Below the pieces are notes generated by a model. The model searched no databases. It had not been told where the DNA came from and worked only from the letters and a program-made list of their open reading frames with translations. The translations under genes were made by a program, and so were the position numbers. From assembly GCA_001600175.1 (NCBI GenBank), contig BCJC01000007.1, forward strand, positions 1,574,115 through 1,638,114: DNA of 64,000 nt. Reading direction: 5' to 3'. How positions within the stretch are numbered: position 1 is the first letter of the stretch; every line of letters begins with the position of its first letter. Source of the stretch: Erythrobasidium yunnanense. Taxonomy: Eukaryota; Basidiomycota; Cystobasidiomycetes; Erythrobasidiales; Erythrobasidiaceae. This document shows, piece after piece, positions 23,310-34,549 of this stretch.

Positions 23310-23537
23310 CTTGCTTGGTCTCTCCTCTTGTTACAGTCGTTTAGGTTGTGTCGTTAATGTCGTCGTTATTGCTTTTGAAGCCTCAGGGCCTCTGAAGCAG
23401 TCAAGAATTCCTTGACTTCGCGAAGTCGACGGGAGTCAAAGGGTCAATCTATCGCTATCGCTTACAAACACCTCCACTGCAAATTGTCGAAGAAGGTCTA
23501 CCATCTCATGCATACATCTATACAATATCGTATTCCA
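23310..23537. promoter_or_regulatory. Divergent promoter, RSP5 / MZM1
   Basis: About 230 bases between divergent start codons. It carries a small imperfect inverted repeat around AGTCAAGAATTCCTTGACTT at 23399-23418, which could be an operator-like site. No gene is seen. Confidence 0.35.
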
Positions 23538-24270
23538 ATGCAAGCTGAAGTCCGGAGTGCTCTAAGGGTATGCCGGGCTGACTTTCTGCTGGAAAGGTAG
23601 GCTAACACCTTATGTCGCAGGCCCTCGTTCGCGCACAGAAATTAACATTCCAAGGAGATGCAAAAGCAAGAATCGGTATGCTGGTCGAAATCTTCAAGTC
23701 TTACCATCACTTCCTGACATATGATGGCCAGCTGCTCGGGAATTGAATCGTGCTCTTCTGGCTCCTGCTCTCGACGCTAATACATCCGAAGAAGAGAAAA
23801 GAAATGCTTTGACCGGGGCGCTACAGGCTGCGCAATACTTTCGACAAAATGTTTTGCAAGGCGTCGCGAATGAGCCTGATACATTTGGTGAGCATAGCTA
23901 ACAACTGTCTGTATAATATTGTTGGAGATGCTGACTATCACTCCCTACCTTCCCACCCTACCCTGTCCCACCCTTCCCTTCTTCTGCTAACCTTCTGCTG
24001 TCGATCCCGTATCAAGCCCTTCGCATACATTCAGAAACAGCATTAGGCGATAATGACAGTATAAAGAACGCAGCGCCTGCGCCTTCGCTCAAGGACATTA
24101 AAGCATCGATGAATGCGGGTTCAGACTCATCGAGCAACCCACAAGAAGGAACACCCCGTCGAAGGCGGCGGAAGATGACTTCGGGGACATCGCCAGAAGC
24201 TCAGGAAGGACAAGGAACAGCGAGCACCAACTACAATGATGCAGAGCCGGGTATGGGAACGAGTAGGTAG
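23538..24270 (+). CDS. MZM1: LYR-family mitochondrial complex III assembly factor Mzm1
   Basis: A 30-nt first exon (23538-23567, MQAEVRSALR) is followed by ALVRAQKLTFQGDAKARI, then ARELNRALLAPALD and the hallmark FRQNVLQGV. After an intron of about 100 nt comes LRIHSETALGDN. These match Mzm1 (pattern NVVQG... and LRIHxxTELGDN), the LYR protein that chaperones the Rieske protein before its insertion into complex III in the matrix. The tail beyond it (about 70 residues, with a basic PRRRRKM patch) is longer than in yeast Mzm1 and low complexity. Stop TAG is at 24268-24270. Exact intron borders in the middle are approximate. Confidence 0.8.
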
Positions 24271-24817
24271 TATTGCAGAGGGAGAGTGCGGATCAGAAGG
24301 CTCGAGCGGAAGAAGCCAGACTATACAAGACATGCTGTCACTGTTGTTAACAAGTAGGATCGCATGCAGCATTTGAAAATCGTATAATATAAGTTTACTA
24401 ATCACGCCCTAGTTCTGTCGTCACCTGCTTTCGTATATCCGCGCAAATCTCCTAGTTAGCTGCATTTCGTTTCGTGAGTCAAGAAGCTCTTCGCCTCTGC
24501 CAACCTAGCGAAGCAAAGCGTCGGAAAGCTCGAAGAAAGCAGACTTCCCGCAAGTCGTGGCCGTTTCTTTGTTCGACGTTCGACAACGTCTTTGAATTTG
24601 GACCGTCCGCACGCGGTCGCCCGACCATAGAAGGGCAGAGAATTGGCTTGCCTCGACTGGCGAAGAGCGCTTCGTACCAACAGCAAGTAATATCCTGCAA
24701 CATCATCGAGAAGCGAGCCTTTCTGCCGGCTTCGGGCACTTCGATTTCATCGTGATCGCTCGATAACTCTGTGGAACCCGTACAATCGTAGAATAGAAGC
24801 ACAGGACAGCCATCAAG
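24271..24817. other. Intergenic region upstream of SIP5
   Basis: About 550 bases. Open frames on both strands overlap one another and show no domain. The SIP5 promoter and leader are expected here. Nothing else is recognised. Confidence 0.4.
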
Positions 24818-26844
24818 ATGGGCAGCTCGCAGTCTGGTCTGCATAGACATCCTACCAACCGAAGCGGGACATCGTCACCGCCAAACACAGCGAGTGGGAG
24901 TACGACAGTCGCGGCAGGCTCAAGCAGCGGCAGGGAAGGAGGCGCATCGACATCAGCATCAGCAGGAGCGTCAGGCTCAACCACTGTACGAGGCAGGCCG
25001 GGTGCTGCAGATAAGGCTCCGGAGCCTCCCAAAGACGAAGGCAATAAAGCGCTCGCTGCAACTCTATACCCGCAAGATGCGCGAGTCGATAATGGGCACT
25101 TACTCCCCCTCAGTAATATATACCCTTCATCACCACAAGACTGGCTGCACGATATAGTCCAGAAACTTATTATAGATCGTAAATTGGCACCCTTCTATCG
25201 TGGGCTGGACGACTGGGACGGGGACGATTATGATAAAGAAGAATGTAATAAAGCACTGAATGATGTTGGTGACGAGCAAGCGAAGAAATGGAGGACGGCA
25301 AGCTATTCCGACGATGACCGAATGGCCGAAGCTGCAATGTACAAGAAGGCTGCTGAATGCCCTATATGCTTCTTGTGAGTTGCAAACGCCTTTGTGCAGA
25401 CTAGTCGTGCGAACCTTGTTAGCTGACAAGATGGTTCGTTCGACCAGATACTATCCCCCGCTCATAAACACTTCACGGTGCTGCGACCAGCCCATCTGTA
25501 CAGAATGCTTCGTGCAGATCAAGCGCGCAGAGCCCACTACCTCCAATCTATCCGTAAGCTAGCGTTTCTAAATGGTCACATGGTCCAGCCTGCTGACGGT
25601 TATTCCCGATTCTGATCTTGCGTAGAGCGAACCTGCAGCGTGTCCATTCTGTGTCGAACCTAACTTTGGTGTCATGTATGCGCCTCCACCGGTGAATCGG
25701 CGGACTGGACTTGGTTCGCAGAAAGCGGTAAGGCAGATCTCGTTTAAGGCCAGGTGAATGTATTCTGACTGTATCCGGTGTAGGCTGCCTCCACAAGCTC
25801 GAAAGGTATGTTCAAGCGCGAGAATGCGCCTCAAGCGCCGCCTCTGCAACGGTCAAGCTCATCGAATTCAACGACTTCTGAAACGGACATGGGACCCGCT
25901 GCAAAAGCCCACGCGCGGCGAAAGTCTGTGTCGCATACTTCAGCAGAAGTAGTGACAGTCGACTTCATCCAAGCGGACTGGGAAGCCAAGTTGGCAGCTG
26001 TGAAAGCTATCGCTGCGCGCCGAGCTGCGAGGAGAGTCGTCTTTAGACAGCAGGGCGATAGACTCGTCCCTGTGGGAATCACGTCTGGAAGAGATATAAA
26101 CGCAAGCAACTCGATGGTTGATGAGCAGGGAAGAGTCATCCTTACAGGACCCGTGGCAGTCGTGGGCCAAGGCGGTACGACGAATAGTACAAGTGAAGCA
26201 GGTACGAGCCGACTTCTAGGTGGAAGGAGTAGAAGGCATAGAGGCTCGCAAGGCGGTGATAGTGCCATAGACCCAAGGCTTGTACATATGGGACCAGAGT
26301 AAGTCGACACATTCATTCAGGCTCAAGTTGATTACTGATAGAGGACATCAGTATCGAGGAACTTATGGTCATGGAGGCTATGCGCTTATCGATGCTGGAC
26401 GAAGAGGAGCGGCGCAAGAAGGCTGAGAAAGAAGCAAAAGCTGCAAATAAAAAAGAGAGCAAAGCATCAACGTGGTTGCGTAAATCCACAGGCGGCACAA
26501 GCTCTCCTCTCCAGTCTACCTCGCGGCGAGGTTCAGTAGATCAGGGTAGATCGAGTACGGATACGCCAGCTGCACCTGTCGCAGGCCCCAGTGGAACTAC
26601 TACGACGACTATTGGCCCGAGCACAACTGTCTCAGGCCCGAGGATTGGAGGTAGTACAAAAAGTCAATTCCTCAAGATGCCGCCTATGCAGAGAAACGAT
26701 TCTTCGGCAAGCATGTCGATGGCGAATCTACCGCCTCCTCTGGTGCCCACAAGAGCAGGAGGACCGTCAATAAGCGAGCCTACGTCTGCTGCTGCGCCTG
26801 CACCTGCGGCTGCACCTGTAGTCCAGCCGCATAACTTCGATTGA
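24818..26844 (+). CDS. SIP5: Sip5-like RING protein
   Basis: Start at 24818 gives MGSSQSG, a good N-myristoylation signal. After a disordered N-terminus comes LATLYPQ-like and [26 protein letters not shown] split RING-like domain follows: AECPICFL joined across an intron to [20 protein letters not shown] and FVQIKRAEP, then AACPFC. A helical segment ([25 protein letters not shown]) and an acidic helix with a run of charged residues ([20 protein letters not shown]) precede a Ser/Thr/Pro tail. This order matches yeast Sip5, which binds the Snf1 kinase and the Reg1-Glc7 phosphatase. A ubiquitin-ligase activity is possible but unproven. At least four introns with ordinary borders are present. Confidence 0.88.
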
Positions 26845-27137
26845 AGACCTACCGAAGTCATACAATTCAGCAGCTGCTGCGCATTTATAATATGTTCTTA
26901 CGTGCTCTTCCTATTAGGACGATGTCTTTGTACTATCAAGGTTTCGGTGTCCACATAGATGTCAGTTTCCTCCGTATGTCTGTTCCCACTTTGTGTTAAC
27001 CTGTACCAAGCAATCAAGATACAAGCATCAAAATAAAGCGCATTCCTCTCTTCTCCCTGCTGTCTTCTATCTTGTTCCTTTACGGTGCTTTTACTGGATC
27101 TGCTCTCAGGCAATGCCTGGAGAATGCAAAGTGAAGC
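26845..27137. other. Convergent 3' spacer
   Basis: About 290 bases between SIP5 and the tRNA copy A terminator. No gene is seen. Confidence 0.4.
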
Positions 27138-27142
27138 AAAAA
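27138..27142 (-). terminator. RNA polymerase III terminator of tRNA copy A
   Basis: A run of five T on the minus strand, eight bases past the tRNA discriminator, as expected for Pol III termination. Confidence 0.7.
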
Positions 27143-27150
27143 GAACCGTG

Positions 27151-27235
27151 GGCCCTGCATGGGATTTGAACCCATGATCTCTGCCTCTATCCTGGTGCAC
27201 CGGAGAGCAGCGCCTTGCTACTTGGCCAGCAGGGC
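27151..27235 (-). tRNA. tRNA-Arg(CCG), copy A, with a 13-nt anticodon-loop intron
   Basis: On the minus strand the acceptor stem GCCCTGC (from 27235) pairs with GCAGGGC, followed by discriminator C. U8 is present. The D-arm GCC/GGC encloses AGTAGCAA. The anticodon stem CTGCT/GGCAG closes with a T-G wobble. The loop reads CTCCGG, then a 13-nt intron, then A, giving anticodon CCG (reads CGG, arginine). Variable loop is AGATC. The T-arm ATGGG-TTCAAAT-CCCAT contains a perfect B box. The intron sits after position 37, the canonical site for the tRNA endonuclease. G18 is present but G19 is a pyrimidine, slightly unusual. This copy is the uninterrupted reference for copy B. Confidence 0.8.
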
Positions 27236-27345
27236 CTCAAAGATTCGCCACACGATGACACAATGCCATTATATAGTTCGCTCTTGAGCCCGGGAACGCT
27301 TCTCTTGCCATCGTTCACAACATGCTACAATTTCGCTATTCTACC

Positions 27346-29043
27346 CTAATATCTAGCTACACCTCTCCCCCTACCACTTCTTGGATTCGTTATTCCCTTC
27401 CTCTGAGCTTCCCACGCACTCCTGTACTGATCCTGGAACGGGCCAGGAACCTCTATACGCGGCTGTATCCAGTCTGAAGCAGCACGTAATCTTGCCTCAG
27501 GATCGCGAGAGACTGGTATAGCATTGGAGCCGCTGAGCGACGTTTCGGGCGATGTTGACGAGCTGCGAGATCCTCTGCCTCGGTTGCCTTTATAGTTCGG
27601 TGAATGTCCTCGTCCACCTCGGCCACGGCCTGATCCTCGCTGCTAGAGTGCAGCGTCAGCGTGGCAACGCAAAGACTAGCTCAGCACTCACATCATCTTC
27701 GTCAGCCCAGTGCGCCGATTTATACGATCGCAAATCCGGCTCTCTTTGCCTTGGCACTGTCTTGAAGGTGTTGGGAGGACGAGCTTCTCTGACTTCTCGC
27801 GGAGCAGGATATCTATTGGAGGATTTCGTCGAAGGTTGCCAGGCCGGTACTATATTTTCTTGCTCCGGAGCCACTTCGAAATCGAGCAACTGCATCTTCT
27901 GTGTCCTCTCCGTTACTATACGCGCTTGTTCCATCCTTTCTACTTCCACATCTTGCTGCGACCACATGTCGGGCTTTTTCTTCTCCGGTATATAGGTATC
28001 TTCTTCATCTTCCTCCTCGTCCTGTACGGAATGCGGCACATTCGGTCTTCGCCATCCCTTACGAGCATTATAGGTTGCTGCATCGATCCATCCCTCGTCC
28101 GAGCTATCGCTAGGCTCCCTTGCCAGAAAGTCATCAGGAGACGCCTGGGATGTAGAGGCTGTCGCAGCAGAACTGCTAGGCGTCTCGACAACCGTTTCTT
28201 GACTTCTGCGTTTCTCCTCCTTCCGTCTGAGCTTGTCTTCCTGTCTCTGCGCCTCTACCGCTTTGGCAATCCCACTGATCCGTATGCTTCCCTTTGGCGA
28301 TACGGCCGAAGGTGGTGTATAGCCATAGCCGGACGGAGCACTCTTGCTGGAACTTGCTTGCTCTATAGTAGCTGGATTGGAACCCGCCCATGCAGACGCT
28401 CGACCATTCGTGATAGGCGGCTGGGAGGCCCTCGGAGGGCTTCTCTTGCTCGGATCTATAGCTTGTTTGAAAGGCTCCTGCGAAGGCTTCCTGCGTGCCG
28501 AATCTACGTTGCCTGTAGACTTAGTAGAACCGACGTGACTGTCTTTTCCATTAGTATTCTCCGGATACAGCAGAGAAGTCAGGATATCTTCCGCTGGGTT
28601 GTGGTCTCCGTTTACTACCCATTTTGTCGGCGTTATAGTGGTCTTAGGTGGAAGTATAGTGTTATTGGCCTGGTTTCCCATCACCAAAGGCTCGTGGTCG
28701 CCCAGCTCCGAGATCGGCTAACGTTGTTACAGGGTCAGAGATACATGTAAGATGAAGACATAAAGCTGACCTCGTCGAATAGATTGATGTCGTTCAGCGG
28801 GATCTTCGCCTGCTGCCCACTTGTGATTGTAGGCGCGTCGGGCTTGCTCTGAAACAAGTCATCGGAAGCAGAGGCATCATTGCTTGATTCTGGGATTCCA
28901 CAAGCTTTCAGCTCTCATGCTGCTCGGTGGAAGGTACAGACTGACGGGCGTCGAACAATGATGGCCCAGACTTCTTGGTAGAACCCGCTGGAGTCCAGCC
29001 ATTGGGAAAGGCTTCCAACAGATCATCCAATGCAGTTGCCATG
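27346..29043 (-). CDS. Orphan Ser/Pro-rich protein with coiled coil and RG-rich tail
   Basis: The start near 29043 (MATALDDLLEAFPNGWTPAG) is followed by several small exons containing KIPLNDINLFDEISELGDHE. A long exon then encodes a disordered region, a charged coiled coil (IAKAVEAQRQEDKLRRKEEK), an acidic stretch (VQDEEEDEEDTYIPEKKK) with DMWSQQDVEVERMEQARIV, and HWADEDD. The last exon encodes an Arg/Gly-rich segment (RGQGRGGRG, GNRGRGSRS) and ends GRGRGVARY with stop at 27346-27348. RG-rich tails often bind RNA, so an mRNA-associated role is conceivable. I do not recognise a family. The opposite strand also has a long open frame, which I treat as a shadow because it lacks exons and domains. 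Confidence 0.65.
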
Positions 29044-29322
29044 CTGATCAACAATCTTTCTATCCAGCTTCGACAGCCGGACCGCGTTAAGAGCTTTCTT
29101 CGCAAAGCCCAACGAAGAGTCGCGCCAAAGCCAATGGCAGGTCGCAGATAGATCTTGTTCTGGTTACGTCGAGCGCAGACTGGCCAGCCCAAGTCGACTT
29201 CTCGTGATTTTAGGGGTCGAAAAGCCGGGCGACTTGTTTATGCTGGTTTTCCAGAGCGCAATCGACATCAACGAGCTTCACGTCGAGATTGTAGCTGATC
29301 TTACGAGTGGTTTGTGCGACTA
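29044..29322. promoter_or_regulatory. Divergent promoter between two orphan genes
   Basis: About 280 bases between divergent starts. No TATA box or other named site is evident. Confidence 0.35.
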
Positions 29323-32300
29323 ATGAGCTACCACCATGCTGGGAACAATGGGTGGGAAGGAGAACGACCGTCAAGAACTTTTGGCGAATACGGTCAAACG
29401 CTGGAAGCCAACGACGACGATGACGGCCAGATGATTCGCAGACCTTCACATATGAGAAGCAGCGACTACGACGAGGAGGAAGATGATGCCGTCTATGGAC
29501 ATTCGGTAGTCCGGTCCAACAAGGACTCCATTCCTGGACTGGCTAGACCTCATAGCGGAGAAGAAGCTGCTCCTTCTTCTTCTTCCAATATCCTCTCTCC
29601 TAAATCTGCTTCGCACATCCGACAATATTCTCAGCCTTTAAGCCAAAGAGCTCCCGGTGTGTCTTCTTCAGCGCGTCAGTAGGCTCCGCGAACACAAATT
29701 ACGAGACATGAAAAGCTGACGACATTCCTATGTTGTAGTCGGTTCAAGAAGAAGTCCAAGCGAGAACGGTTCCTCCCGCGACAATTGGCAGTCAACAACA
29801 TCTTGTCAGCCCGAGACATCGGCGACTGGCTATTCTTCCAAGCCAGAGTCTGTTCCCTCAAATTCACATAAGCTTCTGGGCATTCTGAACAACAGCAAGC
29901 CTATTTGCTCAGACTATCTAGCTGGGTGAGCTAGGTGAGAGATCGCTTGTGATGTTTCGCTTACGTGATTATTCTGTTGCAGACGCTGTAGAGTAAGCAG
30001 TCGCATGTACGAGAAAGGTTGAATCTGACACCAGTCCTACAGTCCGGAGTTTTGTGTCATCTGCGGCACGCGCTACCTACGGAAGATAACGTTCAGACTG
30101 CGTGAGCTAGGTTTAAAATACTATATATGTGTTGTCAAGGCTGACAAGCGGTGTTCTATAGCCAGCCTGCGCGCGGCGAAGGTTCCACGCACCAGCGAGA
30201 GCCAGCTACCTCTAGTTGGCAACAGAAGCAAGACATCAGACCGAACAGTCCTCCTTCGATGTCAGGATACCATCAACAGTACAGAAGCCCGGAACCTGAG
30301 CGATATCGCCAGAACATAGAACCACCGAGGCCTCTGTACGGACAGTCTAATTTGCAAGATGACGGCTGGCCAGTCTATAAGCAATTACCACCTTCTCTGA
30401 GCGCTCCAGTCGAGCCTATTGCGCCTGAGAAGCCAACATCAACCTCTTACCAAGTAGCTCGCTCAACAGGCTGGATCTCGCAAGACGCAGCTGCTCAGCC
30501 GAGTAGTCGATCTGAAGTTGCATCTCCGAAAGTCGACAGGCTGGAACGGGAGCCTGTAGCATCTTCTTCGAAGTCAGCTATGGAGCCAGGTCCGCGCACT
30601 CAAGACAATGGCTGGAATCGACAGCAGCGTCCGCCCTCGCGTTCTAGCCCGCTTGTGCCCAGATACACTTCTCCTCCTCCGGTCCCTCAGATACCTCAAC
30701 AATATTCCAGCCAATCGACCTATAATTACCAGGACAATTATCGAGATGATCGAGATAGCCGAGATGCTCCTTCGAGTATTGGAACTCAGGATGACGGGTG
30801 GCCTGCATATAAGCCTTCACTTCCAGGCTGGGAAGAGCCAATTGTCCCTTACTCTCCGTCGAACGATAGAAGGGAGTCTCCGGCACCTATCATTCGCAAG
30901 AAAGCTGTCTGGACCTCACTAGATCCAGAGTATGCTGGTCAGACCAGTACCTCATATGCGGCGCCGAGTCCTCCGAGTCCCCCGGCGGAGACAAGACAGA
31001 TTGAGCACCGTCGCATGCCAAGTAGAGGGACGACAGGACCGCAAGAAACACAGCGTCCGAAGAGCCACTCTATCCGAACATCCACGCCTCCGGTGCAGCG
31101 GTCTTCACACGATGTTTCTTCACCACGGTCGCCTCACCGTTCGATCTCTCCACCACAGCAAGCCCCAATGCGAGAAGGATATACTTCGCAGCAATGGCAA
31201 GCTGAGGGCGCTCGCGAAAGACCGGACAGCTATAGGTCGGAACGGCATCGTGAACCCCCGTCGAATGCTTGGCAGACTGCAGAAGTGACAACAAATGGAC
31301 GAAAATCTGCGTTTGGCGATGATCACAGCCGGATTGTAGGACACCACAGAGAGAAGTCTCGCGAGTCGGTACCGGTCAATTCCTGGACGACTCAGTCAAG
31401 TGTGCCCAGACAGGATAGACCGTCAGGTTCTTCTGCACCACTGATGACGCTCGGAGAGTATTTGGCAGATGAAGGAAGCAGTGAGCAAGTGGCCCGCTTG
31501 ACAGGGCAGACATTGGCGCAAGTGGAGGATGGGCAGCGGGATTCGGATAATCAGAAAAGTATGGTCACTCTGCCGAGCGGCTGGAGTGTGCCTGCAGATG
31601 CTTTCCATGACGACAGCATCCGTCCATCTGAATCTGCGTCGAACATTGGTGGTACGACCAATAGCAGCAGTAGTGCCGCTGAAGGTCGTGATCTGCAGCC
31701 TATAGCACACCCGCCACGACAAGGTCGTCAATGGCAGCCATACGTGGGAGATAATGCTAGTGATACTTCGTCTCAAGAGGAGAACAAGTCACCTTCAGAA
31801 GCTAGCGGGACAGGCTGGAACACCGATAAGCCGCCCGCATCGTCATCTGTACCTACTTCTCCGGAGGTTCCAGCAATGAGAGAGCATTCTCCAGCAGCTA
31901 AATCATCCTGGACTGTACCGCAAGAAGAGCCGAAAAGCACCTGGCTGGCCCCCGAACAACAGACCCAGAATGGCTGGAGGTCACCTTCGCAAGCCGCTCC
32001 GCTTCCTGCTCCTACACCCAGGAGAGGTGATGCACATGATCTTGGTGTAGTAACGGACTTGGAACGGGCTGCCACGCCGCGAGCCACACCTAGTGTCGCG
32101 AAGGAGGACAGTCAGCAGGAGCATGTACGAGAGACCTCTGGTAGCTCTGGTCGTGCAATATCGATCATTGGCGCATCCAAGTACCATGCTGAAACAATGC
32201 AGCTTCGAGACGAGGTGAGTCCACACCGTCAAATCTAGCTTGGCTGATAGCTAACCACTTCATCTGGTAGATCGACTTGCTGCGCAAGGAGAAGGCTGAG

Positions 32301-32582
32301 CTAGAAGCTCGTCTTGCTGCAGCTACGTCTGTCAAGCCCGCACAAAATCAGCACTCGCAAAGCAGCGATCTCGAGCGAGACAATGTCGACTTGCGGGCCA
32401 AGCTTTTCGCGATGGAGACTGAGCGTGAAACTATTCGTGCGATAATGGTACCTATCCTGGGACTATTAGGCTTGCATGGACCTAAGCTAGAGATACGGCC
32501 GATAATTCCAGCTGGAGAGCAAGCCTCTACCAAGAAACCATCGGTGCCGCAGAAAGAGCACGTTAGCAATGGATGGAGATAG
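29323..32582 (+). CDS. Orphan scaffold-like protein with repeated DDGW motifs and C-terminal coiled coil
   Basis: Exon 1 (from 29323, MSYHHAGNNGWEGERPSRTF) is followed by small exons that encode LGILNNSKPICSDYLAGRC and then SPEFCVICGTRYLRK. Together these look like a four-cysteine zinc-binding site. The main exon (about 30160-32213) is Ser/Pro/Gln-rich and disordered. It repeats the motif QDDGWPVYK, QDNGWNRQQ and QDDGWPAYKP, and later NGWRSP, TGWNTD and SNGWR. The C-terminus forms a coiled coil (LRDEIDLLRKEKAELEARL, then LERDNVDLRAKLFAMETERE). It is likely a cytoplasmic scaffold or signalling adaptor of unknown role. One tiny exon of about 10 nt is inferred near 29982-29991, and exon joins in this region are uncertain. 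No known family is recognised. Confidence 0.6.
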
Positions 32583-32724
32583 ATAAAGCTAGCTTTTTCT
32601 CTGTATCCTTTGTCGTGTGTCAAACAAGTCGCAACTTGGTAACTTGTAGTTCATTCACCTATTAACCTGTCTTATTTGATTGAAGCGTTTTTCCTACGTC
32701 TACACGAGCCTACTGTGCTTGCAT

Positions 32725-34234
32725 ATGGCATCTCAGTCGCCGACTGTTACTCTGCGAACGCGAAAATCGCTCCATGATTCTCGAGTGACGCTGGTCACGC
32801 TCGCAAACGACAATGACACCACAAGTGATGCGCTTTCTACGTCTGCACCTGTATCTCCTGCTACAAGAGCAAGGAGGACGCGTGCGAAGCCCGAAGAATC
32901 AGAGAGCAATCCAAGTACTCCGGCAAAAAGCAAGCGAGCCCGAGCTATAAAGGAAGAAGATGCAGACGACGACTACAAGACCGCGAAGAGGCCATCTCCT
33001 TCTCCTCGCAAAAGCTCTCCCACGAAATTGCGGGCGAAGCTATTAGAGGCGCATCCTGAGCCTGCGCGATGGAAGGAGACCTATCAAATTGTGCGCGATG
33101 CTTCGAATACTTCACCAGAGCATCATCTGATTAGTGTCCCGACAGATCAAGAAGCAGCGGGAAGGCATAGTCGCGGCTGTCGATCTGATGGGGTGCGATG
33201 CGATAATAGGCATGAAGGACGAAGAAGCCATACCTGATAGGGTGAGCTGTCGCGTTGATCAACATTGATCCTCGCTAATAAATGCGTAGGACCGGCGCTT
33301 GGCAAGCCTCATATCCCTTATGCTATCGAGCCAGACGAAAGATCCCGTAACGCACGAAGCTACGATGAATCTGCGGCGTAATCTACAAGGCGGTCTATGC
33401 TTGGAGGGTATACTATCAGCAACGGATGCTGAGATACAGGTGCGCCTGGCCTGCGTCTTCCTGCCTCTATCCATCCTGGAAGGCCGGGACTCTTCTTGCT
33501 TGTAACAGTCGAGAACTGATTAGATCGCATCATAGGCATGCATCAACAAAGTGGGCTTCTGGAGACGCAAGACAGATTACATCAGAAGGACTGCCGAAAT
33601 GCTCCGCGACAGATTTGACGGGGACGTGCCAAAGACGATAGACAACCTTCTCATATTGCCTGGAGTCGGACCTAAGATGGGCTTTCTCGCGCTCCAAGCT
33701 GCTTGGGGTATACAGGAAGGGATTGGTGTAGACACGCATGTGAGCCCGGCCGCTGCGGGCCTTTTTACGAAAATGAGGCTGATTCACGTCCAGGTACATC
33801 GCATCACGAATCGACTCGGCTGGCATAGAAAGCCTACGACAGACCCTGAAGAAACAAGAGTCAATCTCGAAAGCTGGCTACCGCAAGAATACCACCACGA
33901 CATCAATATCATGCTTGTCGGTCTGGGCCAGACCATCTGCTTGCCTATTGGACCAAAATGCGATTTGTGCCATCTTGGGCAGATGGAAGACAGTCCTTGT
34001 CCTTCGAAGCGCAAGGTACTCGTCAAGCAAGCCAAGGTGAAGAAGGAAGAGCAGCCGTCAGGAGAAGTCGGGCCGCTTGCCGACTCGGTGCTTGAGGTAG
34101 AAGAAACCGAGAGCAAGCCCATCATAGACATCAAGCTAGAGACTGTAGATGGACCATTGGAAGCGCGACCCGAAGTGAAAGAGGCGCCGACCAAGAAATC
34201 ACCTTATTTCGCTGCAGCAGCCACAAGCTGGTGA
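32725..34234 (+). CDS. NTH1: Endonuclease III-type DNA glycosylase/AP lyase
   Basis: Five exons (32725-33090, 33146-33241, 33290-33439, 33536-33739, 33794-34234) join in phase to 418 residues. A basic, Ser-rich N-terminus of about 120 residues may hold nuclear or mitochondrial signals. The HhH-GPD core follows: RRLASLISLMLSSQTKDPVT, INKVGFWRRKTDYI, and the helix-hairpin-helix LPGVGPKMGFLALQA with the catalytic Lys. Next are GVDTHVHRITNRLGW with the catalytic Asp and the iron-sulfur ligands CLPIGPKCDLC, with a last Cys in SPC. It removes oxidised pyrimidines and cuts the abasic strand in base excision repair. The spacing to the fourth Cys is longer than in bacterial Nth. An acidic tail follows. 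The first intron, with CTGAT branch site, restores ETYQI/IKKQREGIVAAVD. Confidence 0.92.
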
Positions 34235-34394
34235 AGCGCCACCTTACTGTACACAATACTATTGAGTGTCTATGAGCTATGCTACAATCGGATGATATCT
34301 AAGGTGGAACATCATAAACCTGGGACAGCCTGTCCCTGTTCACAGCTGAAGATCTAGATTATGGAAGAGTGCTGACCTCAAGCCCTGCTGGCCA

Positions 34395-34445
34395 GTAAGT
34401 CTACCCTTACCCATCATCAGTCCTTGCCTAATTCCTCGGTTATAG
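34395..34445 (+). other. 51-nt GT-AG insertion in tRNA copy B (D arm)
   Basis: It begins GTAAGT, has CTAAT at 34428-34432 as a branch site and ends TATAG. Length and signals match the protein-gene introns of this window. Confidence 0.7.
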
Positions 34446-34494
34446 AGTCGTAAGGCGCTGCTCTCCGGTACCTATCAGGATAGAGGCAGAGATC

Positions 34495-34549
34495 GTAAGG
34501 GTCTTATTCCATTCAGCTTGCCTCAAGCCTTTCCTAACAAGAACAATAG
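34495..34549 (+). other. 55-nt GT-AG insertion in tRNA copy B (before the T arm)
   Basis: It begins GTAAGG, has a perfect CTAAC branch site at 34534-34538 and ends AATAG. Confidence 0.7.

Noticed and set aside
24456-25061. Minus-strand frames over the SIP5 promoter and first exon
   Set aside because: Shadow frames of the Ser/Gly-rich SIP5 N-terminus and GC-biased flank.
27710-28750. A 346-codon open frame on the plus strand opposite the RG-tail orphan
   Set aside because: It overlaps a minus-strand gene with a better composition, known-style exons and a coiled coil. The antisense frame has no domain and is explained by codon bias of the true gene.
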